The notes: generated from the sequence alone by a model not told the origin. A stretch of 28,108 nucleotides of DNA from JBJXGC01 sp046154545 (GCA_046154545.1 JBJXGC010000334.1:1-28108); one strand, 5' to 3'. Positions 8,334 to 16,073 are shown, counted from the first letter of the stretch. Numbers and translations: made by a program.

Positions 8334-9119
8334 TCAAGCCTCGGCGGTCAGCACCCGGCGTGGGTGGCGGCCGTCCACGTTGCCGAGGAGACCGTGGACC
8401 TCGTACCCCAGGAGCTGCTGGAGCCGCTCGGGAAGCTCTCTCGCGGTCTCGCGGGGCACGGCGAGGTAGTGGTTCTCCTGGGGGCGCAGCCAACCCGCGC
8501 AATACTCCAGGATCACCCCGAGACGGGGGCGGTCACTGCGGTTCGCCCCCCCGGCGTGGAACAGCGAACCCACGAAGATGCAGAGCGAGCCAGCGGGCAT
8601 GACCGCCTGGATGGTCTGCGAATAGTCGAAGCGGTCCTCCGGCACCGGCGCGTCCCGGTGGCTGCGAGGGAGGATGTTGGTGGCGCCGTTCTCGGCCGTG
8701 AAGTCGTCGATCGCCCACATGCAGTTCGCCACAACCTCCGGGTGGGGCCGGGGGAGCGGATAGACGGAATCGTCGGTGTGGAGGTTCTGGGCCGTCTCCC
8801 CCGGGCCAATCGAGATCGCGGTCGGCTGGCTCAACTGGTAGCGCTCCAGTACACGGTCAAGCACGCCCAGAACGAGCGGGTGGGTGGCCGGGCCGTCGAG
8901 CATCCGGGTCTTCGCGAACAACGCATAGATGCGCTGCGTCTTGAAGCCCTCGAAGTCGTTGCGGCCCTGGGGCGTGGCGGCGAGGATGCGGTGGAGCTCC
9001 TCCCGGATGGACGCCACCTCAGGGGGCGCCAAGACCCCCTCGATGATGGCGTACCCGTCCCCGTCCAAACGCTCGCAAACGTCCTCGACCGTAGCCGTCG
9101 CGGCCTGAAGGTGTCCCAT
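8334..9119 (-). CDS. Phytanoyl-CoA dioxygenase (PhyH) family Fe(II)/2-oxoglutarate oxygenase
   Basis: 261 residues starting MGHLQAATATVEDVCERLDG. The iron facial triad is visible as His114 and Asp116 (NLHTDDSVYPL) and distal His188 (SLFHAGGAN), followed by the 2-oxoglutarate-binding Arg in RSDRPRLGV. This is the PhyH pattern: oxidative hydroxylation of a substrate such as a branched acyl-CoA, with 2-oxoglutarate decarboxylated to succinate. The ATG at 9119 was chosen because AGGAGG lies 5 nt upstream; a longer frame runs into the upstream gene but has no ribosome site. It sits 35 bp downstream of an acyl-CoA dehydrogenase on the same strand, so an operon for branched-chain lipid breakdown is plausible. 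PhyH homologues act on many small molecules, so the substrate remains open. Confidence 0.9.
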   Translation of the reverse strand: MGHLQAATATVEDVCERLDGDGYAIIEGVLAPPEVASIREELHRILAATPQGRNDFEGFKTQRIYALFAKTRMLDGPATHPLVLGVLDRVLERYQLSQPTAISIGPGETAQNLHTDDSVYPLPRPHPEVVANCMWAIDDFTAENGATNILPRSHRDAPVPEDRFDYSQTIQAVMPAGSLCIFVGSLFHAGGANRSDRPRLGVILEYCAGWLRPQENHYLAVPRETARELPERLQQLLGYEVHGLLGNVDGRHPRRVLTAEA

Positions 9120-9154
9120 CGCGTCCTCCTCTGCGGTCAGCGTGGCGTTCGCGG

Positions 9155-10432
9155 CTACCCGCCCCGGCCCGGGTGCTCCCCGGCGATGCCGCGCTGGGCA
9201 TAGCCGAACATGACCTGGGCGACGCGCCGGATCTGGATCTCTTCGGAACCTTCCGTGATGCGATAGCGGCGATGGTGGCGGTAGATGTGTTCGAATGGCA
9301 TGTGGCGCGTGTAGCCGATGCCGCCATGCACCTGGATCGCCTGGTCGGCGGCGTTGCAAACGAGGCGGTTGGCCCGGTAGTTGCACATCGCCACCTTGTC
9401 GCTGATCTCGATGTGGTGGCGGTGGTCCAGCTCCCAGGCCGTCTTCCGCACGAGCTGGCGCACCATCTCCGTCTCCGTCTGGAGCTCGGCGAGGGGCCAC
9501 TGGATGGCCTGGCGGCTGGAGAGCGGCTGGCCGAAGGTGATCCGCTCGCGGGCGTACTTGACCGACATGTCGATGCAGTACTGGGCGGCGCCCACCCCCG
9601 AGGCCGCCTGGCGGATCCGGTTTTCGTGGGTAAAGACGTTTGCCAGAGCCAGGCCGTCGCCTTCCTTACCCAGCATCGAGTCAGCCGGGACGCGGACATC
9701 CTTGAGGGTGACCTCCGCGTGGTCGGTCGGCATGTTCAGGGTCCACCACATGAAATCGACAGAGAAGCCCTCTGTCTTCGTGGGGACGATGAAGCAGCTG
9801 ATGCCCTTCGGCTTCCCCTCTTCGCCGGAGGTGCGGGCGAAGATCATGTCGTGCGTTGCGGCGTGCATGCCGCTGTTGAACCGCTTCTGGCCGTTGATGA
9901 CCCATTCGTCGCCGTCCCGCACGGCCCGCGTCTCCAGCCAGCTGGCGTCCGATCCATGCTTCGGCTCCGTCAATCCGAAGGCGACCCGCGTCTCACCGTT
10001 AAACATACCGTCGAGGAACTGGCGCTTCTGAGCCTCGCTGCCGAAGTTCTCCCACATCTTCACGCTCGGGAAGTTGCCCACGACGGAGGACTCGTTCTGC
10101 AGGTCGTTGTGGAGGCCAAGGCCCTTCGCCGCGAGATGCTCGCGAATAATCGCCATCCCGAGGTTCGTCCCGTCCCGCCCGCCGTGCCGCTTCGGCAGGG
10201 CGTATCGCAGGAGGCCGGCCTTGTCTGCCCGGCGCCGCATTTCGGCGAGCAACTCCTCCCAATCCTTGCGGGGGACGCCGTCATGCTCGTAGTCCGTACG
10301 CGAATACTCACGACGGTGGTCGAAGAAGCGCATGTTGTCGTCTTGCTGCTCGAGCGGCTTGATCTCCCGCTCGATGAACTCGTCGATCTCTACCAAGAGA
10401 TCCTGAATGTCCTGAGGGATGTCAAAGTCCAC
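9155..10432 (-). CDS. Acyl-CoA dehydrogenase
   Basis: 425 residues, FAD-dependent acyl-CoA dehydrogenase fold: an N-terminal helical domain, a middle beta domain with FGLTEPKHGSDASWLETRAV and WVINGQKRFNSGMHAA, and a C-terminal helical domain with RITFGQPLSSRQAIQ and AIQVHGGIGYTRHMPFEHIY. The catalytic Glu is in the usual C-terminal place, RITEGSEEIQIRR. It would introduce a 2,3-double bond into an acyl-CoA and pass electrons to ETF. The start is a GTG at 10432 with AGGTGA just upstream. The N-terminus carries an acidic linker (EIKPLEQQDDNMRFFDHRRE) somewhat longer than in minimal family members, which resembles the ACAD10/11-like or FadE-type proteins. It is the first gene of a two-gene unit with the PhyH-type oxygenase. 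The exact substrate cannot be assigned. Confidence 0.93.
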   Translation of the reverse strand: MDFDIPQDIQDLLVEIDEFIEREIKPLEQQDDNMRFFDHRREYSRTDYEHDGVPRKDWEELLAEMRRRADKAGLLRYALPKRHGGRDGTNLGMAIIREHLAAKGLGLHNDLQNESSVVGNFPSVKMWENFGSEAQKRQFLDGMFNGETRVAFGLTEPKHGSDASWLETRAVRDGDEWVINGQKRFNSGMHAATHDMIFARTSGEEGKPKGISCFIVPTKTEGFSVDFMWWTLNMPTDHAEVTLKDVRVPADSMLGKEGDGLALANVFTHENRIRQAASGVGAAQYCIDMSVKYARERITFGQPLSSRQAIQWPLAELQTETEMVRQLVRKTAWELDHRHHIEISDKVAMCNYRANRLVCNAADQAIQVHGGIGYTRHMPFEHIYRHHRRYRITEGSEEIQIRRVAQVMFGYAQRGIAGEHPGRGG

Positions 10433-10558
10433 GAGTCACCTGTCCAATTCGATGTGTCGTCTGTTCGTACGCCAGCGCTCGGCTGGAAGCAAGTCCAGCG
10501 GGCGCGGGGTAGGCTTTCCCCTCCGTGGCTGCGCCGGCCGTCCCTCCAGTCTCGCACC

Positions 10559-10990
10559 TCAGGCGTCGTACGGCAGGAGGGTAAACGGCTGGCCGTCCAT
10601 CGCAGTCATCGCCCGGAAATGCCGTTGATCGATGGTCAGCACGCGTTTCGTTTGGAAGCGATGGGCCAGCACGATGACGGAGAGGTCGGCCAGTCCCGGG
10701 TCGAGGTCTGCGTAACGGGCCCCGAGCTCGAGTATGGTGGCGTACTCAGGGGCGTCCAAACAGGCCACCTCGAACCGGCCGAAGGCCACATCCTCGAGAA
10801 AGCGGCGCGCTGTCGCCGACCCCGCCTGCTTCGTCAGCAGGTAATCGACCTCAGCGGTCACGGGCGCCGGGACGATCAGCGGCCCGGGAGCGGCGCGCAG
10901 CATCTCGCGGATCCTGAGCGCCACCGGGCCGGCCGTCGTCGCGACGCCGACGATGGGGCCCGCGTCAACGATCGTTGTCAGCGGTCCCAT
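10559..10990 (-). CDS. vapC: PIN-domain ribonuclease toxin (VapC-like)
   Basis: 143 residues. The PIN-domain acidic residues can be placed: Asp9 (TIVDAGPIV), Glu47 (VTAEVDYLL), Asp102 in DPGLADLSVIVLAHR and Asp121 in VLTIDQRHF. Such proteins are Mg2+-dependent RNases that cut tRNA or rRNA and halt growth when the antitoxin is lost. The ATG at 10990 lies inside the antitoxin gene; the two overlap by 26 bp, which is typical of toxin-antitoxin pairs and suggests coupled translation. There is no nearby mobile-element signature. The target RNA cannot be predicted from sequence. Confidence 0.87.
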   Translation of the reverse strand: MGPLTTIVDAGPIVGVATTAGPVALRIREMLRAAPGPLIVPAPVTAEVDYLLTKQAGSATARRFLEDVAFGRFEVACLDAPEYATILELGARYADLDPGLADLSVIVLAHRFQTKRVLTIDQRHFRAMTAMDGQPFTLLPYDA

Positions 10991-11219
10991 CGTCCCCGAA
11001 CCCTTCCATCAGCCGCTCGATGTCCTCCTGGGCAAGGTCTACCGCACTGGCCGTTTCGGCCGTTACGCCGCGGAACACCGCGAATTCACGGTCGATGTTT
11101 TGCGGCCGGTAGATGCGAATGGCGTCGCGAATGATCTCGGCCTGGGGGCGGCCTTCGACATCAGCAAGCCAGCTCAGCCGGCTGACATCGACCGGATCGA
11201 GATACACGCTGGTTTTCAT
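10965..11219 (-). CDS. vapB: Ribbon-helix-helix antitoxin (VapB/CopG-like)
   Basis: 84 residues if started at ATG 11219, which has AAAGGAGG 8 nt upstream. The N-terminus, MKTSVYLDPVDVSRLSWLAD, then the helix PQAEIIRDAIRIY, is a ribbon-helix-helix DNA-binding domain; the C-terminal acidic tail (SAVDLAQEDIERLMEGFGDD) would wrap the toxin. It overlaps the VapC-like gene by 26 bp. The frame stays open upstream to ATG 11396 (143 residues in total). That start lies 6 nt after a good -10 box, so a longer, leaderless product is possible; the extension has no recognisable domain. The antitoxin probably autorepresses through the direct repeats in the promoter at 11403-11431. Confidence 0.82.
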   Translation of the reverse strand: MKTSVYLDPVDVSRLSWLADVEGRPQAEIIRDAIRIYRPQNIDREFAVFRGVTAETASAVDLAQEDIERLMEGFGDDGTADNDR

Positions 11220-11402
11220 CTTGCCGCCTCCTTTCGGAAGTGCCGCGTTGGCTCCCGTCCCCCGTACGACCCTCAGGGCAGGTGACGCTTCGTAGGCGAT
11301 GGCCGCCTCTCGCAGCTCCAGCACTTGGCGTTCCCGGGTGCCGTGGCCGTGTGACGGGCGGCTAGCCCCGTCGTAGCCTTCGCGTTCTTCGTTCATACCC
11401 GT

Positions 11403-11431
11403 AAAGTACCCTACCTATCACCCTACGTCAA
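11403..11431 (-). promoter_or_regulatory. vapBC promoter with direct-repeat operator
   Basis: On the minus strand TTGACG (11431-11426) and TACTTT (11408-11403) are separated by exactly 17 nt, a good sigma-70-type pair. The sequence GTAGGGT occurs twice (11426-11420 and 11414-11408), 12 bp apart, filling the spacer and touching both boxes. This is a natural binding site for a ribbon-helix-helix repressor. Confidence 0.65.
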
Positions 11432-11454
11432 GACCCGGTGAACGTGCCGGACGC

Positions 11455-12630
11455 TTAGCCTCGCGGCAAGCCCAGGCCGCGAGTCGCGATGATGTTGCGC
11501 TGGATCTCGTTCGTGCCGGAATAGATGCTCGATGGCACGGAGCCAAGATAGTTCTCCGGGAGCGCCCCGCCGAGGGGAGCGCGTCTCTCTTCCGGGACGA
11601 ACTGCCCGGCCAGCCCGAGCATGTTCACCCCGAAATTGTATATCCGCTGGCCAAGCTCCGACTGGTAGATCTTGGCGACGGACGCCTCATAGTTCGGGAC
11701 GCCGCCTTTGGCCTGGATGTGGCCGATACGGTAGCCGATATACTTTCCCACGTTGTTCGCGACCACGAAGTCGGCGAGCTTGAGACGGTGCTTCGCGCGG
11801 ACGTCGGCCGGGGCGCCCCGGAGCGTGTCCGCCAGCGACTCGAGCGTCTTGCGTTGCGACGCAGTCGTTCCGATGCCGGAACGTTCGAAGTCGAGCAGCG
11901 TCATGCCCACGTACCAGCCCCGGTTCTCTTCGCCGATCAGGTTGCGGGCCGGCACGCGAACGTCCTCGAAGAAGACCTCGTTGAAGTGGTGGCGATTCGC
12001 CATGTTGACCAACGGGCGAATCGTTAGCCCCGGCACATTCTTGATGTCGTCGATGAGGAGGAAGCTGATGCCCCGGTGCTTCGGGGCCTCGGGGTCCGTG
12101 CGCACCAGCGTAAACATCTGGTTGGCACGATGGCCGCCGGAGGTCCAGATCTTCTGGCCGTTGATCACGTACTCGTCGCCGTCCCGGACGGCCCGGGTCT
12201 GGAGGCTCGCCAGGTCGGACCCTGAGCCGGGCTCGCTGTAGCCCTGGCACCAGATGTGCTCGCCGCTTGTGATCTTCGGAAGGTAGTGTTTCTTCTGCGC
12301 TTCGTTTCCGTGGATGATGAGCGTCGGCCCGATCATCCCCACGCCGAACCCGCGCGTGCCCGTGTCCGGGGCGCCGTGGTACCCGAATTCCTCGTTGAAC
12401 ACGATCTGCTCAAAAATGCTGGCGCCGAGGCCGCCATACTCCCGCGGCCAGGCCGGCGCGATCCAGCCCCGCGCCGCCAGCTTCCGGTTGAACTCCCGTG
12501 CGTCTTCGAAGGCCGCGTCAGTGCGGCTGCCGAAGCCCTCGGTCTCCCGGTCACTGGGGAGACTTTCGTGGAGGAACGCCCGGACTTCGGCACGCAGCGC
12601 CTCCTCCCGTGCACCAAACTTCAAGTCCAT
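11455..12630 (-). CDS. Acyl-CoA dehydrogenase, FadE-like
   Basis: 391 residues from ATG 12630 (MDLKFGAREEALRAEVRAFL). GGAGG lies 7 nt upstream of this ATG, and only 1 nt upstream of the preceding in-frame ATG at 12636, so the inner start is preferred. Family motifs are present: CQGYSEPGSGSDLASLQTRA, YVINGQKIWTSGGHRANQMF and GTNEIQRNIIATRGLGLPRG. The position of the usual catalytic Glu (YEGT) is Ser here (IYSGTNEIQ). A Glu is instead available in LLDFERSGIG on the helix where isovaleryl- and long-chain enzymes carry their base. This is the type seen in steroid and branched-chain degraders. It is 79 bp downstream of the Zn-ribbon gene and may share its transcript. Confidence 0.93.
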   Translation of the reverse strand: MDLKFGAREEALRAEVRAFLHESLPSDRETEGFGSRTDAAFEDAREFNRKLAARGWIAPAWPREYGGLGASIFEQIVFNEEFGYHGAPDTGTRGFGVGMIGPTLIIHGNEAQKKHYLPKITSGEHIWCQGYSEPGSGSDLASLQTRAVRDGDEYVINGQKIWTSGGHRANQMFTLVRTDPEAPKHRGISFLLIDDIKNVPGLTIRPLVNMANRHHFNEVFFEDVRVPARNLIGEENRGWYVGMTLLDFERSGIGTTASQRKTLESLADTLRGAPADVRAKHRLKLADFVVANNVGKYIGYRIGHIQAKGGVPNYEASVAKIYQSELGQRIYNFGVNMLGLAGQFVPEERRAPLGGALPENYLGSVPSSIYSGTNEIQRNIIATRGLGLPRG

Positions 12631-12709
12631 ACCCATGCCTCCCGGGGTGATCCGCGTCCCGCGCGCCTTGCCCCACATTGTGGGCCGTAGGCCGCTTGGC
12701 CACAAAGCG

Positions 12710-13030
12710 CTAGGACGGGAGGCCGAGGTCAGGGTAGCCCTTGGTCACCACGTCCTTCTTGTAGCAGTAGGCGCAGATGATGATTGCGCCGAGCGGGACA
12801 TGCGGACGGTGATGCACCTGCACGCCACATCGCTCGCAGACCGCGAGCACGTCGTCGTCGAAGTAGTCGCTGCGGTCGCCCGGGAGGCAGATGACGGTCA
12901 TTTCGCGCGCATCCGCGTCCGGCACGACCTCGATCTTGCGGCCCCCTGCCGCGATATCGCCCGTGATCCCCAGCCGCTCGAGGTCACGGCGGGTGCTCTC
13001 CGTCATGGCTATGGTGTCATCGTCTGGCAC
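12710..13030 (-). CDS. Small zinc-ribbon protein, hypothetical
   Basis: 106 residues from GTG 13030, which has AAGGAGG 5 nt upstream. A nearby ATG at 13006 is the alternative, giving 98 residues. The C-terminal half carries two CxxC pairs (VCERCGVQVHH and IICAYCYKK) and should bind one zinc. The N-terminal half (RRDLERLGITGDIAAGGRK) is short and charged. There is no enzymatic motif and the family is not recognised. It is divergent from the ketol-acid reductoisomerase gene and upstream of an acyl-CoA dehydrogenase on the same strand. Confidence 0.72.
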   Translation of the reverse strand: MPDDDTIAMTESTRRDLERLGITGDIAAGGRKIEVVPDADAREMTVICLPGDRSDYFDDDVLAVCERCGVQVHHRPHVPLGAIIICAYCYKKDVVTKGYPDLGLPS

Positions 13031-13115
13031 GGCGCCCTCCTTCAGCTCGTCACACACAGCGTACCAAATGCGCCCCACCGCATGTTGCCCCGATGCGCCG
13101 CGACGATCGGCCAAG

Positions 13116-13144
13116 TTGCTCCTGATCCCGCACGTTCCTACCAT
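13116..13144 (+). promoter_or_regulatory. Candidate sigma-70-type promoter of the ilvC-like gene
   Basis: TTGCTC (13116-13121) and TACCAT (13139-13144) are separated by 17 nt. Transcription would start near 13151, about 65 nt before the ATG at 13216. The match is partial, so this is a candidate only. Confidence 0.4.
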
Positions 13145-13215
13145 CGCGAGACACACGAACCAGACACGCTGCCGCCACGACACCGGGCAACCCGTGGCCG
13201 CCGAATGAGGATCTC

Positions 13216-14688
13216 ATGCCGGGTTTCACTTCTGCCGTCTTCGCCACCGACCCACTCCATCTCGGCCAGGCCGACGAATCGATCGTCAAGGGCGGCCGCC
13301 ACCTCTTCGGCGACCTGCCGCGGGCCTTCGAGGGCGTGCGCCAGATCGGGGTCATCGGCTGGTCGTCCCAGGGACCGGCCCAGGCCCAAAACCTGCGCGA
13401 CTCGCTCGACGGCACGGGGATCAAGGTCGTCGTTGGATTGCGGGCGGGGTCGAGTTCGATACCGGCCGCCGAACGGGCGGGGTTCAAGCGCTCCGACGGG
13501 AGCCTCGGCGAAATGTACGAAGTGATCAGGGCATCCGACCTCGTCCTGCTCCTGATTGCAGATGCAGCACAGGCGCAAGAGTACGAGAAGATCTTCGGCG
13601 CCCTCCGGCCAGGGGCCACCCTGGGCCTGTCACACGGGTTCCTGGTGGGCCACCTCAAGAACGTAGGCGCCTCCTTCCCCCCGAACATCAACGTCATCGG
13701 TGTCTGCCCCAAGGGCATGGGGCCATCGGTGCGGCGGCTGTACGAACAGGGCGCCGACGTCGATGGCGCAGGGATCAACTCGAGTTTCGCCGTCCACCAG
13801 GATGTGACCGGCCGGGCCACGGACATCGCCCTTGGCTGGTCGGTCGCGCTCGGGTCGCCCTTCACCTTCCAGACGACCCTGGAGTCGGAGTACCGGTCCG
13901 ACATCTTCGGCGAGCGGGGGATCCTGCTTGGTGCCGTGCATGGGATCGTCGAGGTGCTCTACCGCCACTTTGCCGCCAGCGGGATGAATGCGGAGGACGC
14001 CTTCATCAACTCCGTCGAGAGCGTCACCGGGCCGATCAGCAAGATGATCAGCCACCACGGCATCCTCGCCGTCTACCAGTCGTTCGACGGAGAGGAGAAG
14101 GCGGCGTTCGCCCGGGCCTACTCCGCCGCCTATCACCCGGCCTACGAAGTGCTCTGGGAGATCTACGACGAAGTGTCTTCCGGGAACGAGATCCGGAGCG
14201 TGGTGATGGCGAACCAGCGCTTCGACCGGTATCCCATGGGCAAGATCGACGGCACCCCGATGTGGCAGGTTGGCGAGCGGGTGCGCGCCCGGCGGGGTAG
14301 CTTTCCGTCGCCGATTAACCCCGTAACGGCCGGCGTTTACATCGCCACGATGATGGCCCAGGTCGACCTCTTAAAGGCGAAGGGCCACCCCTACTCAGAG
14401 ATCGCGAACGAATCGATCATCGAGGCGGTCGATTCGCTGAACCCGTACATGCACTTCAAGGGCGTGGCCTTCATGATCGACAACTGTTCGACGACCGCCC
14501 GCCTGGGCGCACGGAAGTGGGCGCCGCGCTTCGACTACCTCCTCATGCAGCTCGCCATCCCCCGGATCGACCGCGGCGACGCAGCCGACGCGGCCCTGAT
14601 GCAGGCTTTCGAAACGAACGAGATCCACGAAGTGCTGGCGAAGTGCGCTGAACTCCGGCCGCCGGTCGATATCGCCATCCTGGAGTAG
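13216..14688 (+). CDS. ilvC: Ketol-acid reductoisomerase, class II (long form)
   Basis: 490 residues, matching the long plant/E. coli-type class II enzyme rather than the roughly 330-residue class I form. It converts acetolactate or acetohydroxybutyrate to the dihydroxy acid with NADPH in valine, leucine and isoleucine synthesis. The Rossmann motif is GVIGWSSQGPAQAQNLRDSL (about residues 45-64). The Mg2+ ligands are in SEYRSDIFGERGIL, and the C-terminal duplicated knotted domain is complete (YSEIANESIIEAVDSLNPYM). The ATG at 13216 has GAGGA 5-6 nt upstream. It stands alone, not with ilvB/ilvN, and is convergent with the SnoaL-like gene. There is no sign of damage. Standalone ilvC genes occur; whether a class I copy exists elsewhere cannot be told here. 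Confidence 0.93.
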   Translation: MPGFTSAVFATDPLHLGQADESIVKGGRHLFGDLPRAFEGVRQIGVIGWSSQGPAQAQNLRDSLDGTGIKVVVGLRAGSSSIPAAERAGFKRSDGSLGEMYEVIRASDLVLLLIADAAQAQEYEKIFGALRPGATLGLSHGFLVGHLKNVGASFPPNINVIGVCPKGMGPSVRRLYEQGADVDGAGINSSFAVHQDVTGRATDIALGWSVALGSPFTFQTTLESEYRSDIFGERGILLGAVHGIVEVLYRHFAASGMNAEDAFINSVESVTGPISKMISHHGILAVYQSFDGEEKAAFARAYSAAYHPAYEVLWEIYDEVSSGNEIRSVVMANQRFDRYPMGKIDGTPMWQVGERVRARRGSFPSPINPVTAGVYIATMMAQVDLLKAKGHPYSEIANESIIEAVDSLNPYMHFKGVAFMIDNCSTTARLGARKWAPRFDYLLMQLAIPRIDRGDAADAALMQAFETNEIHEVLAKCAELRPPVDIAILE

Positions 14689-14708
14689 AGCGCGGCTCGC
14701 TGCCTGGC

Positions 14709-15515
14709 TCAGATCGGCAGGATCACCTGCCGCTGGTGGCGGTCACGGGCGTAGTTCTCATCGGGCTGAATGCCGATCTCCCGCAGCATCCAGTAGACCT
14801 CGAGGACGATGACCTTGCCATCCACCAAACGGAGCCACTCGACGGTGCGAGGGCGGGCTGGTTCGACGGCAAGCTCGGCCGCGGCCACGTGGTCGCCAGC
14901 GAACACCGCGGTCACGCGTTCGACGCCGAAGAACGGCTGGGGCCGGCTCTCGGCCAGGGCGGTCATCGCCTCCCAGCCGGCGGCCAGGCCGTAGACACCG
15001 TCGATCAGCACGGGCTTGTCGTGGAAGAACCCACGCGCTGCCTCGATATCCCCGGCGGCGAAGGCGGCCGCCAAGTCCTGGAAGGCCTTGCGGGTCCCCG
15101 AGGGGGTGCCGCCGCGATAGCCAAGGGCGTTCTCCATGGCGGCGTTCGTGGGCTTGTCGAACTCGAGGTCACGGAGTGCACCGTAGAGGCGACGCTCGAC
15201 GATCTCCCCCTGCTCGAACCGGAACACCTCGACGACGCGCTGCGTAAACGCCCGCCAGTCGTAGCCCTTCGCCTCGAGCGTCGCCCGGACGACGACGGTA
15301 TCGCCGTCCTCGATGTACTCGAGCTCGCTGTAGTTGCAATCGGCGTAGTCGCGGAGGAACTGGCGGTGCCAGTCGGCCACGGCAACGCTCCCTCGCAAGA
15401 CCGGGCCCCGGAAGGAAGTGAAGAGCACATCGGGCGCGTGGTACGCCTCGATTTCGTCGAACCGGTCGAAGTTGATGGCGGTGATGAGCGCGTTGACCGT
15501 GTCGATGTTCGACAT
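14709..15515 (-). CDS. Double SnoaL-like (NTF2-fold) protein
   Basis: 268 residues made of two NTF2-like cone domains. The first (about 1-130) has MSNIDTVNALITAINFDRFD and YHAPDVLFTSFRGP. The second (about 140-260) has KAFQDLAAAFAAGDIEAARG and VYWMLREIGIQPDEN. Nuclear transport factor 2-like SnoaL domains act as small-molecule cyclases, hydrolases, isomerases or simple binding folds, so no reaction can be assigned. The ATG at 15515 has only a weak ribosome site; TACAAT, a good -10, lies at 15558-15553 on the minus strand. The gene diverges from the small hypothetical gene at 15714 and shares with it an intergenic region that contains a 26-bp palindrome. Confidence 0.82.
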   Translation of the reverse strand: MSNIDTVNALITAINFDRFDEIEAYHAPDVLFTSFRGPVLRGSVAVADWHRQFLRDYADCNYSELEYIEDGDTVVVRATLEAKGYDWRAFTQRVVEVFRFEQGEIVERRLYGALRDLEFDKPTNAAMENALGYRGGTPSGTRKAFQDLAAAFAAGDIEAARGFFHDKPVLIDGVYGLAAGWEAMTALAESRPQPFFGVERVTAVFAGDHVAAAELAVEPARPRTVEWLRLVDGKVIVLEVYWMLREIGIQPDENYARDRHQRQVILPI

Positions 15516-15552
15516 TGTGGGGCCGGCACCTGCAGGGGGAGGATCGCAGGCG

Positions 15553-15558
15553 ATTGTA
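15553..15558 (-). promoter_or_regulatory. Candidate -10 box of the SnoaL-like gene
   Basis: On the minus strand the hexamer is TACAAT, one mismatch from consensus, about 37 nt upstream of the ATG. No good -35 was found at 16-18 nt, so this may be an activator-dependent promoter or a chance match. Confidence 0.3.
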
Positions 15559-15604
15559 CCGTCCGTCACGAAACGGGCCACCCGGACATGGACAGCACCT
15601 CCGC

Positions 15605-15630
15605 CCAAGTTTACCGGCCGGTCAACTTGG
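15605..15630. promoter_or_regulatory. 26-bp palindromic operator between divergent genes
   Basis: The left arm is CCAAGTTTACCGG (15605-15617) and the right arm is CCGGTCAACTTGG (15618-15630). Twelve of the thirteen arm positions are complementary; the only mismatch is T15612 against C15623. The site overlaps the -35 box of the plus-strand promoter at 15627-15655. It resembles a TetR-family operator in size and symmetry. A TetR gene lies at 17903-18559, but a link is inference only. Confidence 0.7.
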
Positions 15631-15655
15631 ATAGAGCGTAGAGCGCGCTTAGGAT
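15627..15655 (+). promoter_or_regulatory. Promoter of the small hypothetical gene at 15714
   Basis: TTGGAT (15627-15632) and TAGGAT (15650-15655) are 17 nt apart, each 4 of 6 to consensus. The start would be near 15662. The -35 box lies inside the right end of the 26-bp palindrome, so a bound protein should block RNA polymerase. Confidence 0.5.
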
Positions 15656-15713
15656 GTGCCCACGACGGGCCAGGAGTACCAGAATGCCCGGCACCAGAGG
15701 AGAAGGACGAGCC

Positions 15714-16022
15714 ATGGCCGAACTCAAAGAGACCGCAGACCAGTTTGCGAAGGACCTGATCGCGCAGAACATCGCCGGGCTGATGATGGCCTTCACCCCG
15801 GCCGGGATGGGCAAGGCGATGGCGATGCAGGCCCAGGTTCAGGCCGCCGGCGGCCCACCGCCGACAGGCTTCGAGCTCGGCGCGGCGAGCGAAGATGGCG
15901 CGCACCAGGTGGTCGAAATTGCCATGCAGAATGCGGGCGGCGCTGGCGGCGTGATTGTGACCAGGTGGCTCCCGGACGCCACGGGCGCATGGAAGGTCGA
16001 TGACATCGGCCTGAAGGCCTGA
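15714..16022 (+). CDS. Small hypothetical protein
   Basis: 102 residues from ATG 15714, which has an AGAAGGA ribosome site 7 nt upstream. The N-terminal half is amphipathic helix (MAELKETADQFAKDLIAQNI then AGLMMAFTPAGMGKAMAMQA). The C-terminal half has strand-like VVEIAMQNAGGAGGVIVTRW and ends AWKVDDIGLKA, which looks like a small alpha+beta fold; no family is recognised with confidence. It is a single-gene unit with its own promoter at 15627-15655, an overlapping palindromic operator at 15605-15630 and a strong terminator hairpin 22 nt after the stop. Such a tightly bounded, apparently regulated unit suggests an inducible small protein, possibly a lipid- or ligand-responsive one. That is speculation. 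Confidence 0.72.
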   Translation: MAELKETADQFAKDLIAQNIAGLMMAFTPAGMGKAMAMQAQVQAAGGPPPTGFELGAASEDGAHQVVEIAMQNAGGAGGVIVTRWLPDATGAWKVDDIGLKA

Positions 16023-16044
16023 CCGCCACAGCTAACCCGAGGAG

Positions 16045-16073
16045 AACGGGCCGGACGCCATGTCCGGCCCGTT
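16045..16073 (+). terminator. Strong intrinsic terminator hairpin
   Basis: A perfect 12-bp stem, AACGGGCCGGAC (16045-16056) with GTCCGGCCCGTT (16062-16073), closes a GCCAT loop. A moderately T-rich tail follows (16072-16087). It lies 22 nt after the stop of the small hypothetical gene. An ATG inside its loop (16060) is in frame with the next gene but is unlikely to be used. Confidence 0.8.

Noticed and set aside
9173..11134. A 653-codon open frame on the plus strand opposite the acyl-CoA dehydrogenase and VapC genes
   Set aside because: It is antisense to genes with clear family motifs, its composition is the mirror of GC-rich codons, and it has no ribosome site or recognisable domain.
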